Source of the DNA: Bagarius yarrelli
Taxonomy: Eukaryota > Chordata > Actinopteri > Siluriformes > Sisoridae
NCBI GenBank assembly: GCA_005784505.1
Contig: VCAZ01000272.1
Location: forward strand, 57,095 to 121,094
Length of the DNA: 64,000 nucleotides
Direction: 5' to 3'
Shown here: piece after piece, positions 1 to 11,378 of the stretch
How the letters are laid out: every line of letters starts with the position of its first letter
Position numbering within the stretch: position 1 is the stretch's first letter
Program-made: the position numbers and the translations under genes
The notes under the pieces: generated by a model
What the model was told of the DNA's origin: nothing
The model's database searches: none
Seen by the model: the letters and a program-made list of their open reading frames with translations, nothing else

Positions 1-609
1 AAGAAGAATTCCTACTTGTCAGTTTATTAAGGATGGACAGAAAAGATCAACGCCCCTCCTCACCATCAGGACCACCAACAAAATCCAACAACAACTAGAA
101 AGTAGCACCAATATGAGGAGATTGTGAGGGACTGGCAACCACAGAGTTTAACCGATTCACAAGCGGATTCCTGATCTGATTGTAACAGGAAGTAGATTCA
201 GAACACGGGGTTAGAATCAAACAGATCATTTTTTTCCAGTGGATCAACACAAACAGATCGAGGCTTGAGTTTAGCGGTATTAATAATTCAAAGTCTTTAA
301 AAACAAACGAAGAACTGAGAGAAACACAGGATCACCCAGAACACTGGGATTTCATGGACTCTTTGGAATATCTTTGGAAACACCGGGAGCGTAAAGAGTC
401 AGAGGGACTTGGAACCTGAGGATCAGGAGATCAAGGAGGAGATCAAGGAGGAGATCAAGGAGACACGGGAGAGAGTCCTTCTTCCATCTATAAAACCAGA
501 CAATGTGCTAGGGTGAGTGAGTGGCTTCAATAAGGTGTGTGTAGGAATAGGGAATGGGCGTCCGGGGTCCTCAGCGAGGTCTGTGGGGGGTTTCCTTCCA
601 TGAAGTTTA

Positions 610-745
610 GTGAATTTTATCCATGATCCCCTGGTTAACACAAAAACGAGCTAGTCGCCATGATTCTCCTTCAGCAGCTGATAGTAATGACTCAGACATA
701 CTGGACCTCAGCTGAAGAAGAGCCCACCAATTCGGAGTCCTTAAA
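610..745 (+). repeat. Dispersed element of unknown family, copy 1
   Basis: The stretch from ATCCATGATCCCCTGGTTAA to about 745 reappears inverted at 15225-15390. Both copies encode a peptide containing QQLIVMTQTYWTSAEEE. I do not recognise the family. The source could be a transposon open reading frame. Confidence 0.6.
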
Positions 746-1251
746 TATTTTCTCAGGGAAAAGGGGGTCTCAGACAGAAAAACTTTTGGAAACCACTAAA
801 TTAGAGATGAAGAAATGTTCCTGGAGACGGGACCTTTATAACCCAAACCATCTGAATGAAAAGAAGGACGAGATGTTGGTAGACACTTCGTATACGGCTG
901 ATTGTCCACAGGTTTTCCTGCATGGAGTAATCGCTTGAATGGAATTAGCTCCAGTCTCTGTTTTTTCTCACTCGGTGACAGAGACCTGGTGTTTAGATTT
1001 GAAATTATTCCTGCGGAGAAGCTTTGTGTATCTTCTCTCAAATGTTTACACGAAAAACCACCAAACGTCAGGATTTTGGAAAGCAGAAGCCGCAACGATG
1101 CAGCGTTTAAGAAGCGAAGCTCTTCGGCTGTTCAGAACGATTTTCAGCCCTGGATCTGCTCCAGAAGGCCTGCAGGTCTCTCTGGGGTCGTCTCCCGCTG
1201 CAGATTAGTGGAGGATTTTCGAAAGCTCTGCATTATTTCTAAACAACTGGA

Positions 1252-1254
<3 letters not shown>

Positions 1255-1284
<30 letters not shown>
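1255..1284. repeat. (CA)n microsatellite
   Basis: Uninterrupted CA run of roughly 30 bases. Confidence 0.95.
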
Positions 1285-1287
<3 letters not shown>

Positions 1288-2667
1288 AGACTTCACACAA
1301 AATACACTGCCTGTCCAAAACAATAGTCAATCACTGAAGGAGAGGACCACGGTTTAAACGTCCACAGAAAGCCTAATGTTATAACTCGATAATAACAATC
1401 ACTGGCACGGCTCTAAGTTCAGGTCTGAAATTTCACCATTTGAGCCTGATGAATGCTGGAATTGTCACCCTGGAATATCCCGTGCCATCAGGAAAGAAAA
1501 GATCCATTAATGGAATAACCTGATCATTCAATATCTTCAGGTAGTCCAGCTGACCGACCTCATTCTACACCTGATCAACTGCACCAACCCCAGATCACAG
1601 CCACGGGCCTGATGGGTAGATCACTTAACCATCTCTCTTCTTACCTTATAGCTCCCTGAATCACTTGTTCAGTCCAGCTGACCACATTCTTCATACGATG
1701 CTGAACCTGATCAACTGCACCAACCCCAGATCACAGAACTGCCCCCACAGGCATCACTTCATTATCTACAGGGCAAAACTGGACTCATCAGATCACATGA
1801 CCTTCTTCCATTGCTCCAGAGTCTAATCTCTACTCTCCTGAAGCTATTTGTCCGATCAGTCTCACCGATGAGTAGTTTTCTCAAGGCTACACAGCTGTTA
1901 AGTCCTTTGAGTTGTGTGTGTGTGTAAATATTTGATAAAACTTTTTGTAGGCTTTTAGGGTTAGCATCCTAGCTAGGCTAATCAGGACATATGCTGCTTC
2001 GCGTGTCCCCACCGAATAAGTCGAAGATAACATAGCTAGCTCATGTAACCATGGTTCGTTACAGAGGTTAACACTACTGCTACGTCGGTAGAAGTTAGCA
2101 CTTAGCTAATCCAGCCATTTGTGCACCAGCCTTCTGGAATCTTCCTCAGGGCTTCTGTTTACAGTTTGCTTTAAACACAAACCCAAAGCTGAAGAGAATC
2201 TTTACAGCGCCGTCGTAAAAGGTGCCTCGCGTCCTCGTCTAGTTTTTTTTAACGATCGAATAAACGTTTGTTTGGTTGCTATGACAACCACAAGACCAAA
2301 ACTACCCTTAAAAGCAGGAAGCAGTAACGTTAGGCAGGATCTTTAGAGTAAAAATGAAAGCCTGGAAGTCAGAAGATCTTTAGGGTTTGTGATGGAAAAC
2401 ACACACCGGTGGATCACGCTGACTTGCTTCTCTTCCATGTTTTGATCTGGTGGTTGAAAGCTTGCGGCGCGTAGGAATGTGGGTCATTTGCGGTATGTTT
2501 TATTGATCTCTGACCAATGAGGCATTAGAATTAATTGGAACTTGCAGAGGATCGAATCCCGCTCTCTTTCTGTGGCTCGCGGACGAGATTAAAACATGGC
2601 CTGAGTTTAGAAACAGCAACAATCTGAGAGACGCACAAACTCAAGTCTTCACATTTTTGTTTTTTAT

Positions 2668-2777
2668 TCATCTGAGCAATTCCGGGTTAAGGGCCTTACT
2701 CGGGGGCCCAGCAGTGGTAACATGATGGTGGTGCTGGGACTCAAACCCTGATCTTCCAATTAGCAGTCCAACACCTT
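2668..2777 (-). mobile_element. tRNA-derived V-SINE-like fragment
   Basis: Reverse-complement match to the SINE family seen many times in this window. It contains GGGCCCAGCAGTGG and GGTGGTGCTGGGA, and the tRNA-like head reads out as TTAGCAGTCCAACACC. The 3' V-type tail is missing. Confidence 0.75.
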
Positions 2778-2840
2778 AAAAAGAAAAAATAGAAAAGAAA
2801 GAGAGAAAGAGAGATTCATTTTATACAGTATTAATGAAAA

Positions 2841-2842
<2 letters not shown>

Positions 2843-2880
<38 letters not shown>
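2843..2880. repeat. (CA)n microsatellite
   Basis: CA run of about 38 bases. Confidence 0.95.
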
Positions 2881-2883
<3 letters not shown>

Positions 2884-3067
2884 GCACTACACACTCGGTC
2901 GGTGTCCTCCTGCAGTTGGTGTAGAGATTTTTCCTTCTGTCTTTTTGTTGCCATGGAGACGGCCAATTGTGTCCGAGGGGCTTCACCGCGGCCCTGTGTG
3001 AACCCCGAACCACGAGCGTGTGTGTGTGTCTGTGTGTGTGTGTATGTAGACGATTAAAAAAAGTGAT

Positions 3068-3256
3068 GCAGTGGAATAATGTTAGCTTGTTGGTTAGAAT
3101 GTTGGACTGCTGATCAGAAGGTTGTGGGTTTAACTCCCAGCACCACCACTGCTGGGCCCCTGAGCAAGGCCCCTAAATTTCAACTGGATGAAAATGAAAT
3201 AAATAAATAATGTTAGTCACTCTGGATAAAGACGTCTGCCAAATATAACAGAGGTT
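3068..3256 (+). mobile_element. tRNA-derived V-SINE-like copy
   Basis: Near full-length: a tRNA-like head (TTGGACTGCTGATCAGAAGG), the CAGCACCACCACTGCTGGGC core, and the V-type 3' domain (CTCTGGATAAAGACGTCTGC). Confidence 0.85.
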
Positions 3257-3289
3257 TAGTGCTACATAAAAAAAAATATATACATAAGA

Positions 3290-3364
3290 TTACGTGATAA
3301 AGTCGAAATTATGAGATTAAAGTCGAAATTACGAGATTAAAGTCGAAATTACGATATTAAAGTT
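3290..3364 (+). repeat. 20-bp tandem repeat (ATTAAAGTCGAAATTACGAG)
   Basis: Between three and four copies of a 20-bp unit with small changes. Confidence 0.8.
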
Positions 3365-4276
3365 GTATGGTTTTCTATCCCATATTCGAACCCTGGAGTG
3401 TTTTTTTGCATCAGGTTTACACTCTCGCTGTTACTGCATCATGACCTTTCCTCAAAATCCAAGACTGTCACCCTGACAGGAAGTCACAGGAAGTCTTCAG
3501 GAAGTGCAGAACGTTTGTCGACCTGTGTTTATATGCAGTACGGCGCTGCTGAATCCTGCATTGTGATTGGTCAGAAGTAGAGGGTTGATGTATTCTCTAG
3601 AACAGCAGCTCTGACAGTGATGCAGCTGCAGATCACGGGTTTATAGATACGGTTTCCATAGTAACGGTTAGTTTATGGGGACTCGACGGCTGCGCTACTA
3701 CAAACGGTCATATTGCTAATGGTTAGTACATTAGCACCCCAAGTATTGGCACCCCTTCACGCCATTTGTAATCTCATTACACCTCCTGTAACTCGGCTAT
3801 ATCTGATAATCCGTCCAGTGAACAGCGTCTGCTCTCCTGTTCCACACAGATACACAGTCGAGGTGTGAAAGGATCTCCTGAGGAACGTCACGGCTGCTCA
3901 CAGGGAGAGACATTTACAGGTACAGATGGTACGGAGAGATTCTTTTTTTTTTCTATATTGATTCAGAATCACGATTCATTCATTGACCACCCGATTCAAC
4001 TGTTGATTCATTTTCCATTTACCGAATCAGAGTTCAGTACTCAAATTTCCTGTTATGGTAATAATCTTAGTTTTTTTATAATATTGTATTGATATTAACC
4101 CTCTACTATTAACACATAATTAAATTATGCTGACATTAATATTTGATTAAAGTCCTCAGTATGTGTGGAATCACTTCCTCCTCCGCTGCTGTAGTGTATT
4201 TATCGCTGACACGTACCGCACAATCGTCATATTACATCTTTTTTTTTTTTGCTTTAACAGACCTCAAACTTACTGT

Positions 4277-4590
4277 AGGGCAGCACGGTGGCTTAGCGAT
4301 TAGCACTCACAGAAGGAAGGTCTTGGGTTCGATTCCCTTGCAGGGGTCTTTCTGTGTGGAGTTTTTATATTTTTCCCTGTGTGTGTGTGTGTGTTTACTC
4401 CGGGTTCTCCGGTTTCCTCCCACAGTCCAAAAACATGTATGTTGGCTTGATTGGTGATTCTAAATTGCCCATAGGAGTGTGTGTGTGTGTGTGTGTGTGT
4501 CCCTGTGATGGACTGGCGACCTGTCCAGGGTGTCCCCCTCCAGCAGATCCCTGTGACCTCGAATTAGGGAATAAGCGGCTATAGAAGATA
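4277..4590 (+). mobile_element. SINE-like element with tRNA-type promoter, family 2
   Basis: Begins with an A-box-like GTGGCTTAGCGATTAGCAC and a B-box GGTTCGATTCC. It continues through TTTCTGTGTGGAGTTTTTAT, CTCCGGTTTCCTCCCACAG, an internal (GT)n and GATGGACTGGCGACCTGTCC, and ends near GAATTAGGGAATAAGCGGCT. Three related copies occur at 15605-15957, 17164-17395 and 59141-59398. Confidence 0.8.
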
Positions 4591-5141
4591 CTGAATCTAC
4601 TCGACTGTTGTGACATCATCAGCGGATTAATGAGACGTTCTCACTGAAGACTGTGTGTGTTTTCAGCTTTCAGCTGGTCAGAAATAAGAAATAAACCCCG
4701 CCGCCATTTCTGCCCTGATTTGTTTTATTCTGGAGGGCAGCTGGGGCGAGTACAGAGCGCTGTGTGTGAAAGTCTTGGCACCCGATTACTCGTCGACAGG
4801 CCAGCTTGGGTATTTATTCCGACTCTGAGTCTGAGGTCTGTTTTCCTCCTGAGACGTTGGTTGATGATCGTTGGTGTGTTTGGATCAGTCTAAAGCAATA
4901 GCAGAACCACGGGGCAGTGCGCTGAATTCCCAAAACAAATGATTATTTCCATGTTTTAAGACTTCTGCAAAAATATTTTACTAAAGATAAACTGAAGGTT
5001 GTTTTGATGTCCGTCGGTCAGTAGAGGGCGCTGGGGCGTGTTAACAATGAGATTTATATTAAAAAAAACAAAAAAACTTAGTACTTAGATTTATATTTAG
5101 TACTAACTTTTATTATCATTTATTAATAAAATAAAATCTTT

Positions 5142-5144
<3 letters not shown>

Positions 5145-5173
<29 letters not shown>
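5145..5173. repeat. (GT)n microsatellite
   Basis: GT run of about 29 bases, followed by GCGGT repeated three times. Confidence 0.9.
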
Positions 5174-5175
<2 letters not shown>

Positions 5176-5285
5176 GTGCGGTGCGGTGCCGGATAAACGA
5201 GTCTGATTGTAGATACATAATGATATGAGGTTGAGCTCTAATTGGCTTCTTTTGAACCCTCCCACTTCGTTGTTAAGGTGGCTGT

Positions 5286-5425
5286 GATGTCATGTGATCT
5301 GATGTGAGGTGATCTCATGTGATATTATGTGGTGTGATGTGATATGATGTGATGTCATGTGATGGAATGTGATTTGATGTCATATGATGTGATGTCATGT
5401 AATGTAATGTGATGTGATGTAATTT
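5286..5425. repeat. Degenerate ATGTG pentanucleotide repeat
   Basis: About 140 bases of imperfect GATGTGATGT / TCATGTGAT units. Confidence 0.85.
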
Positions 5426-5872
5426 TTCTAGACTTCTTTTGGCATACTTTGGATTTGGACATACTTCTCGTCTGACATGCTCGTTTTCGTAAACACAACT
5501 CATAGTATGGAAGTAGGAAACCTCTCCTGTCTCCGTCTCTCTTCAGTAGATGACTCTCGTCCTCAGAAGACAGAGGAAACATGCAATCTGGCCTCCATCA
5601 CTCATTTATTGTAGCTAAAAAGCAGAAAGCAGCTTCATCCAAGACAAACAGCCTCGTTGTCCCTTTCAGAGTAACGAGTCCTGGGAAACGGAGAGCGTAG
5701 CCGTCTCACACTGTTCCCGCGCAGCGTTTCACACATTTCAGCAACGTCTGAGTGAAACCACACGCAGTAAATTATCACTGTTACACACTGTTTATTACAG
5801 ACGAACACAGAGAGCGAGTTCCAGTTTACACTCGCTGCAAATGAGACAGCAGAGACTTACAAACATAAAAAT

Positions 5873-5912
<40 letters not shown>

Positions 5913-6049
5913 GTGTAGCCATTTGCATTATTACAGAGGGGATTCGCTTCTTTAGATAACAAAAATGTTCTTACAGCGTTTGCTAGCGGTTCCGGAAACC
6001 TTCAGAAATTAAAACAAAAAAAATTTTAGTTCCTCTTGGTTTTAACAGT

Positions 6050-7160
6050 TAGGTTGTGTTGTACGTTATGGTTTAGAAAATGTTTCCCTGTAACGTTGTA
6101 ATAACCTTTATGTGAGGAATCAGTCTGTGAAGGACCCATAGTGCGGAGAATGGCTTTATTAAATATATATCACAGGTATAGAGAGGAGACGTAGACGTAG
6201 GCAGATAGTAGGCGGTAGAAGGTACACGCTAAACACTGCAAGTGAATCAGCAAACAAAAACAGAAACCAGAGGAACCAAAAGTGGAACCTAAAATGGTAT
6301 AGCTAGAACTCCGGTGAGGGCGCCCTCCTGTGGTCATTGGACTGGAGCGTTACACTTTAGGTTGTTTGACCTTCTCTGAAACCTTGTGATAAGCTGTAAT
6401 GTTGAACGTTTATGTAAGAACATTTATTTAACATTCTAATGATGTTTTAATAACTGCAAGCCAATAGTATTCTATAAAATCGTTCCAGTAACGTTTACAC
6501 TGCTGGGAATCTTGTAGCTCCCAGTGTTTCAGAGAACGTTCTCCTGACAGATTAATAAAATGACCATCATTAAACACCTGTAGAAAAACGCTTGATGTTT
6601 TAGAAAACGTTCTCCAAACGTTCTAGTAACATTTGAACTTGTTCTCATTAGAATATCTGTATCTCTCTAACATTTTAGTAACATTCAAACATTTTAATTC
6701 TTAGTGCTCTTGTAGGAAACATGTAATGTTTTGTAGAACGTTCCTGTAACATTCTACTACTAACATTTCAACAACTGGAAATCTCTCTGTTACACTATAG
6801 TAACCCAGACCGTTGGAGTTGTAACTTTTACATTTTAGTAACATTTAAATAATTTTAAATCTTTTTGAAAAACTTTTGGACATAACATTCCTCTAACGTT
6901 CTATCAACCTTTAAACAACTAAAAATCTCTTGGTGGGCTTGGTTTAACCTGAGATGTTTACGAGAATGTTTAAAGATGCTACTGAGAACGTTCGTTTTTC
7001 ATTACATTACACCGAATGTGTCGGGGTAACGTTTCTGTAACGTTTAAATAACCTACTTTTCTCATAAAAACATTTCAAAACATTGCTTATTTCTCAGATG
7101 GTTGCTGACAGAACATTTCCAGAACATTATAACACAACACGTTAAAAAAAACCCTTCGAA
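6050..7160. repeat. AACGTT-rich degenerate repeat, left part
   Basis: This block is made of loosely repeated phrases like ACGTTCTAGTAACATTTAAAC and AACGTTCC with no strict period. The same texture resumes at 7975-8330 after a MITE insertion. It could be a decayed satellite or palindrome-rich transposon DNA. Confidence 0.6.
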
Positions 7161-7493
7161 AACCACATATTAGCGTAAAGGAAACGCTTCGTCTCTGCTG
7201 TGTCTTTACTCCTGAGTTTTAGCATAACAAACAGGTTGCCGTGGCGACAGAGGCTTTAATAATGCAGTGCGGTGCGGTGGCTGGATCGGCGGCGAGGCTC
7301 AGGTGCTGCGTCTACAGCATGGAGAACTGGAGTGTCACTACAAACACACAAGTGTCTCCTGACTGTAAATATAACGCTGTTCGTTTAATAACGGATTTTA
7401 GTTTTCCCCCTTTTTGTGCTGGGAAAGTGGGCGTGGCCTATCTAAAAGACTTTAGTGCTCAGTTAGTCTGTGGTATATTACTCATATTACTAA

Positions 7494-7970
7494 TACAGGG
7501 GTGCCTTTACTTAACTCAAATTACACGTCTGTCAAATTAATTTTTCCCATTGAAATGAACTGAATTGCCATTAATTCGTTTCGGGTCTCCAAAAACACAC
7601 CGCAATTCTATTTGTTCCATGTTTTTAAATAAGAAAAATAAAGGTATAAATACTGAATATTGTATAAAAACACTACAATAGGATGTACTGGAATAAACCG
7701 GTTTTATTAAGTATAATGTACAGCGTTTACCTTGGAGATCAGACGACTCCACTTGCTAACACGCAGGTCTGACTAGCTATCGAGTGACACACGGGATGCT
7801 GGACGGATGTTACGGCGTTTACTGTGGCGTCGCTACGCTGACTAGCGGTTGGGCGTCTGAAGCTCGTAACACGAATTTTAGCAACTCAAAGCGAAAAATC
7901 GTCTAAGAGACGACTCATATCTCTAAAACTCGTTAGTTGGGACACTCGTAAGTCAAAGCTACCACTGTAT
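7494..7970 (+). mobile_element. Non-autonomous DNA transposon (MITE), copy A
   Basis: About 475 bp with imperfect terminal inverted repeats. The left end is CAGGGGTGCCTTTACTTAAC. The right end, read inverted, is CAGTGGTAGCTTTGACTTAC. TA flanks each side, as expected for a TA target duplication. The internal sequence is shared with 27628-27950 and with 44690-45170 (inverted). It holds no transposase. Confidence 0.8.
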
Positions 7971-7974
7971 TTCC

Positions 7975-8335
7975 AAGGACATTTCTGTAATGTTCTACTA
8001 CCATTTAAACCTCTCAAAACCTCTAATAATCGCCGTGGTAACCCAGTGTTTCGCTGATGTTCTAGTGCTGTTTAAATCCCTGCAGATGTTTAGGAAACCT
8101 TATAGTACCCGGTTATAATACAGAGAACCTTCCTACAACATTCCTGTAACATTTAAACCGCTCCAAAACTCTCATAACCTGCCGTTTGTGGTAACCAATA
8201 ACGTTCTAGAGCACGTTCCTCTACTCGCACCTTCAGAAACCATGTGGTAACAAGAAATGTTTATAAGTAAGTTCTACCAACGTTTAGTAAGTTCTTTTAA
8301 CGTTCTGCTAACGTTTAAACAACTTCTTAAACGTC
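7975..8335. repeat. AACGTT-rich degenerate repeat, right part
   Basis: Same phrase texture as 6050-7160 (GTTCTGCTAACGTTTAAACA). It was probably continuous with that block before the MITE inserted. Confidence 0.55.
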
Positions 8336-8407
8336 ATGGGTGCTCGGAAAGTGGGCGTGGCCTATATGAGACGTTAATATAGCTATTTAATGGTCATTCC
8401 ATTGGCG

Positions 8408-8526
8408 GTAGGGGAAGTAGGGGGAAAGTGGTAGCCCCAAGCTTCCAAGCTTCCACTGCTGGGCCCCTGAGTAAGACCCCTAACCCCCAATTGCTCAGTT
8501 GCATAAAAGAGAACGCATGTCAGTAA
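8408..8526 (+). mobile_element. V-SINE-like fragment
   Basis: Contains CCACTGCTGGGCCCCTGAGT and CAATTGCTCAGTTGCATAAA. The head is deleted and the V domain is reduced. Confidence 0.7.
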
Positions 8527-8544
8527 AAACAACAAAAAACCTTT

Positions 8545-8550
8545 TTTTTT

Positions 8551-8591
<41 letters not shown>

Positions 8592-8706
8592 TGCAGTAGT
8601 GTTTGACTTGATGGATGGAGCTTGTCTGAATCAGCTGTTTTGTGAGAGCTGTGGGAAATCACTTCAGCACGCCACAAACAATACACACTTATTTTTTCTT
8701 TCTCTC

Positions 8707-8798
<92 letters not shown>

Positions 8799-8800
8799 AC
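8545..8800. repeat. (GT)n and (CT)n microsatellites
   Basis: A T-run and (GT)n at about 8545-8590 are followed by a (CT)n block at about 8700-8796. Frames through them are low-complexity artefacts. Confidence 0.95.
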
Positions 8801-8929
8801 TGGGTTTTCCAGCTGCAATCAGTTCTTTAAGCAGCAGTAAATCTGGACATTCTGTCTGTGACGGCATATGTGTGTGTGTGTGTGTGTGTGTAGAAAGATA
8901 AGTCTGGGCTGTAATGAACAGCCTCACCA

Positions 8930-9100
8930 TTTTCCTGAATCTCCCCTAATGCCCCGTCATTACCCAGAGTGCATCATCATCATACAGACAGCAGCGGCTA
9001 TCAGACAGACGCGCACCGCTTACTTTATTAAGGTAATGCGAGCGTGCAGGACGCCGCAGTTACTAATGCGTTATTATAGCTGTATAAACTCTTATAAGGA
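8930..9100. promoter_or_regulatory. Candidate non-coding regulatory island upstream of tspan18
   Basis: This is a non-repetitive, balanced-composition stretch between microsatellites and a transposon, with phrases such as CCTAATGCCCCGTCATTACC and TTACTTTATTAAGGTAATGC. It looks like the texture of conserved non-coding DNA. There is no direct proof. Confidence 0.25.
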
Positions 9101-9104
9101 TTCG

Positions 9105-9592
9105 CTCTGTGGCCAAAAGTATTCGGACATCTGTGGATTTTTACCACTCTTTATAATCTCCTCCGTTCTTCTGTGCAGGTTTTTTTACTAGACTGGGTCA
9201 TGTGACTGTGGGGGTCATGTGACTGTGTGGGTCATGTGACTGTGTGGATTTGATCATTCAGTTCCAACAGTATGAGTGAGATCAGACACTGATGTTGAGG
9301 TTTGGAGGTCTGGAGGTTCAGTCGGGGTTCCAGTTTCCAGGTTCAGTTTAAAGGGGTGGAGTCAGAATCAGGACTCTGTACAGGACATGAGAGTTCTTCT
9401 CCTCCAATCAGAACACAGCATGTCTTCATGGAGATCAGGGGGTTTGTGTACAGGGACATTGTCATGCTAGGACAGGGGTTTGAGTCTCAAAGACTTTGGA
9501 GACGTTCTAGACAAGTGTGTGACTGAGAGTTTGTGGAAGACACACTGATGGTAGGCTTTGCTGGTGAGGTGTATATAAACTTTTGATGGTAT
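9105..9592 (+). mobile_element. GGCCAAAAGTATT-type DNA element, copy 1
   Basis: Begins TGGCCAAAAGTATTCGGACA and contains GGTTCAGTCGGGGTTCCAGT, ATGTCTTCATGGAGATCAGG and GACATTGTCATGCTAGGACA, phrases typical of a dispersed non-autonomous DNA element common in fish. A short internal tandem (GTGACTGTGTGGGTCAT, three times) is present. Confidence 0.7.
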
Positions 9593-10339
9593 AATTTATT
9601 TTAATTATATTTTTTAAATGCAGTGACGTTTGATCTGTATATTAACTTCGCTAACGCTAACAACACTTAAACTAGTTTGCGGTAGCGATGTGGCGTTATA
9701 ATCCATTAATCTACCAAGATTAGTTCTTTATGCTAATCCAGGTTGGTTTACCATGGCCTGCTAGCTAATATATGCTAACTCCTATAGCATTCATGAGTTT
9801 ATCGCTTGTATTTAATATTATATGTTAAACGAGGTCATAAAGGTGTCATCAGGAAGGTGACCATGTTTATGTTCGACAATAAAGTATCCTTTCCTTCAAC
9901 ATTTGGCGCTTAAAGCTAAAATAATTCAAAACCAATTAATAAATAGTTTTGCGATTTTGTTTTGCGTCGTTAACATGGCCACAAACTCCCGATTCCATCA
10001 GGCTGAACCGTAAAATTCGTCTCAGGTTAATTTTTTTTACCACTTTTATAATCACTTTATTTAATTCAGAAACAATTGTAACAATAGAAACGAAAACTGG
10101 TCAGTCCCCCAACCTGACGATCCGGTTGATTGGCTAATCACATGTCCAGGCTGTAACGTGCAGCATGTGATCTGAGGAGGTGGAAGGACGAGTTTATTAA
10201 CTGTGATTCTGAGCAAATGTGCAGCTCCACACGTCCTGGTGGTGCTTTTTTTTATCGAATTGTCTCCTTTTTTCGTTAATTGATAACAGCGCTTACATCA
10301 ACTCATCAGTGACTTCTTTCCAATTACATTTAAGAGCAG

Positions 10340-10500
10340 TAAAATCAGGACGCGACATCCCAGCGACCTTTTCAACCCGCTGATAGATTTCATTTTCAGA
10401 TGAATGTGTTATCGGTTTCCTTTTTTTTTTTAAACGAGGAAGAATGAGGTCATGGGTTTTAATTAAGTTAAGAGCACAAAGCCGCTGCTTCTCACTCAGA
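10340..10500. repeat. Local duplication, copy 1
   Basis: Matches 11035-11195 in order: a CCCAGCGACCT phrase, ATGAATGTGT, a T-run, GAGGTCATGGG, AATTAAGTTAAGAGCACAAA and GCCGCTGCTTCTCACT. Confidence 0.75.
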
Positions 10501-10559
10501 ACCCCAGAGAAAGACATCACGGTTTTGTTTTTTTTTGGGCTGTAGCTACATTTTGCAAA

Positions 10560-11010
10560 ACTTGAAAAAAAAAATCATAGTTAAACTAGCCGATTAGCAA
10601 ATATTTAAAATATATACAAATGACAAACTCGGCTCGATTTTAAAATCAAATCGGCAGCACAGAATGTTACAAAAAAAATCGAACGTTAAAAAAAAATCTT
10701 AGCTAGTCAGCTAGCTAGTTTTTGCTATTTTTCCCCCACCTCTTATTTTTGTATTCGTTATTTGTGTGTAGCATTAATAAATTGCTTTACATGACAATTA
10801 AAGTGTTTTTTTTTGTAAAACTAGCTAAAGAAACAAACACCTTTTAATCCTAGCTAGCTAGAGCTAAATGTTGCAAATGTAGCTTAAAACAAACTAACTA
10901 GCTAGCTGTCCAGAGTCGTATCTATCTTAGTTAAACTAGCACTAGCGAACATTTTTGCTAACTATCTAGAGCTAAACATTGCTTAATTACCTAGTTAAGC
11001 TAGCAAATAT
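10560..11010. repeat. TAGC-rich degenerate repeat block
   Basis: Recurrent CTAGCTAGC phrases in an AT-rich background (for example TCCTAGCTAGCTAGAGCTAA). The same family of phrases recurs at 12015-12120 and 12715-13215 in tspan18 introns 1 and 2. Confidence 0.6.
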
Positions 11011-11034
11011 CTATAAAATAACAAAAATTCAATT

Positions 11035-11195
11035 AGGACGTTTCACCCCAGCGACCTGTTGAAGAAATTAATTAAATGAATGAATGAATGTGTAGTGTCG
11101 GTTCTCATGGGTTTCTTTTTTTTTTACTAGGAAAAATGAGGTCATCGGGTTTTTTTAATTAACTTAAGAGCACAAAGCCGCTGCTTTTCACTTTA
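11035..11195. repeat. Local duplication, copy 2
   Basis: Direct repeat of 10340-10500 about 700 bp downstream, ending about 120 bp before the tspan18 start codon. The shared phrase AAGAGCACAAAGCCGCTGCT is the clearest anchor. Confidence 0.75.
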
Positions 11196-11315
11196 ACTGT
11201 AGATAAAACGTCCCATTTTCCTCAGCGTGACCCGGAGACCTCCGACTCACACACTGATGAATGTCTGGTTTTGTGTCTAAAGGGGCAAGGAGACGCCTCC
11301 GCCAGGAGCACCGCC

Positions 11316-11378
11316 ATGGAGGGCGACTGTCTCAGCTGCATCAAGTACCTCATGTTCATCTTTAACTTCTTCATATTC
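11316..11378 (+). CDS. tspan18: tspan18 coding exon 1
   Basis: Codes residues 1-21, from the start Met into TM1, and ends before GTAAGT. The reading frame runs on into the pyrimidine-rich intron without meaning. A possible acceptor lies just upstream (TGTCTAAAG, about 11272-11280), which would place the start inside a second or later exon with the rest of the 5' UTR further upstream. Confidence 0.93.

Larger units (their letters stand above)
1..11278. other. tspan18 upstream region or 5' intron, no coding gene found
   Basis: No reading frame here resembles a known protein. The stretch holds SINE copies, one MITE, a GGCCAAAAGTATT-type DNA element, several microsatellites, a degenerate AACGTT-rich block and TAGC-rich low-complexity DNA, listed separately. 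Non-coding first exons of tspan18 may lie here or further left, but I cannot locate them. The stretches 746-2640, 4591-6050 and 9600-10290 look like ordinary AT-rich sequence with no recognised feature except small repeats. Confidence 0.6.

Noticed and set aside
1..660. GATCAAGGAGGA tandem units near 425-465 as a coding repeat
   Set aside because: Only three short units, and no supported frame or homology.
4277..4360. tRNA-gene-like A and B boxes
   Set aside because: They belong to a SINE head; the cloverleaf is not intact and the sequence continues into the SINE body. The same holds for the V-SINE heads.
8495..8930. Several open frames with RERERE or CVCVCV peptides
   Set aside because: CT and GT microsatellites.
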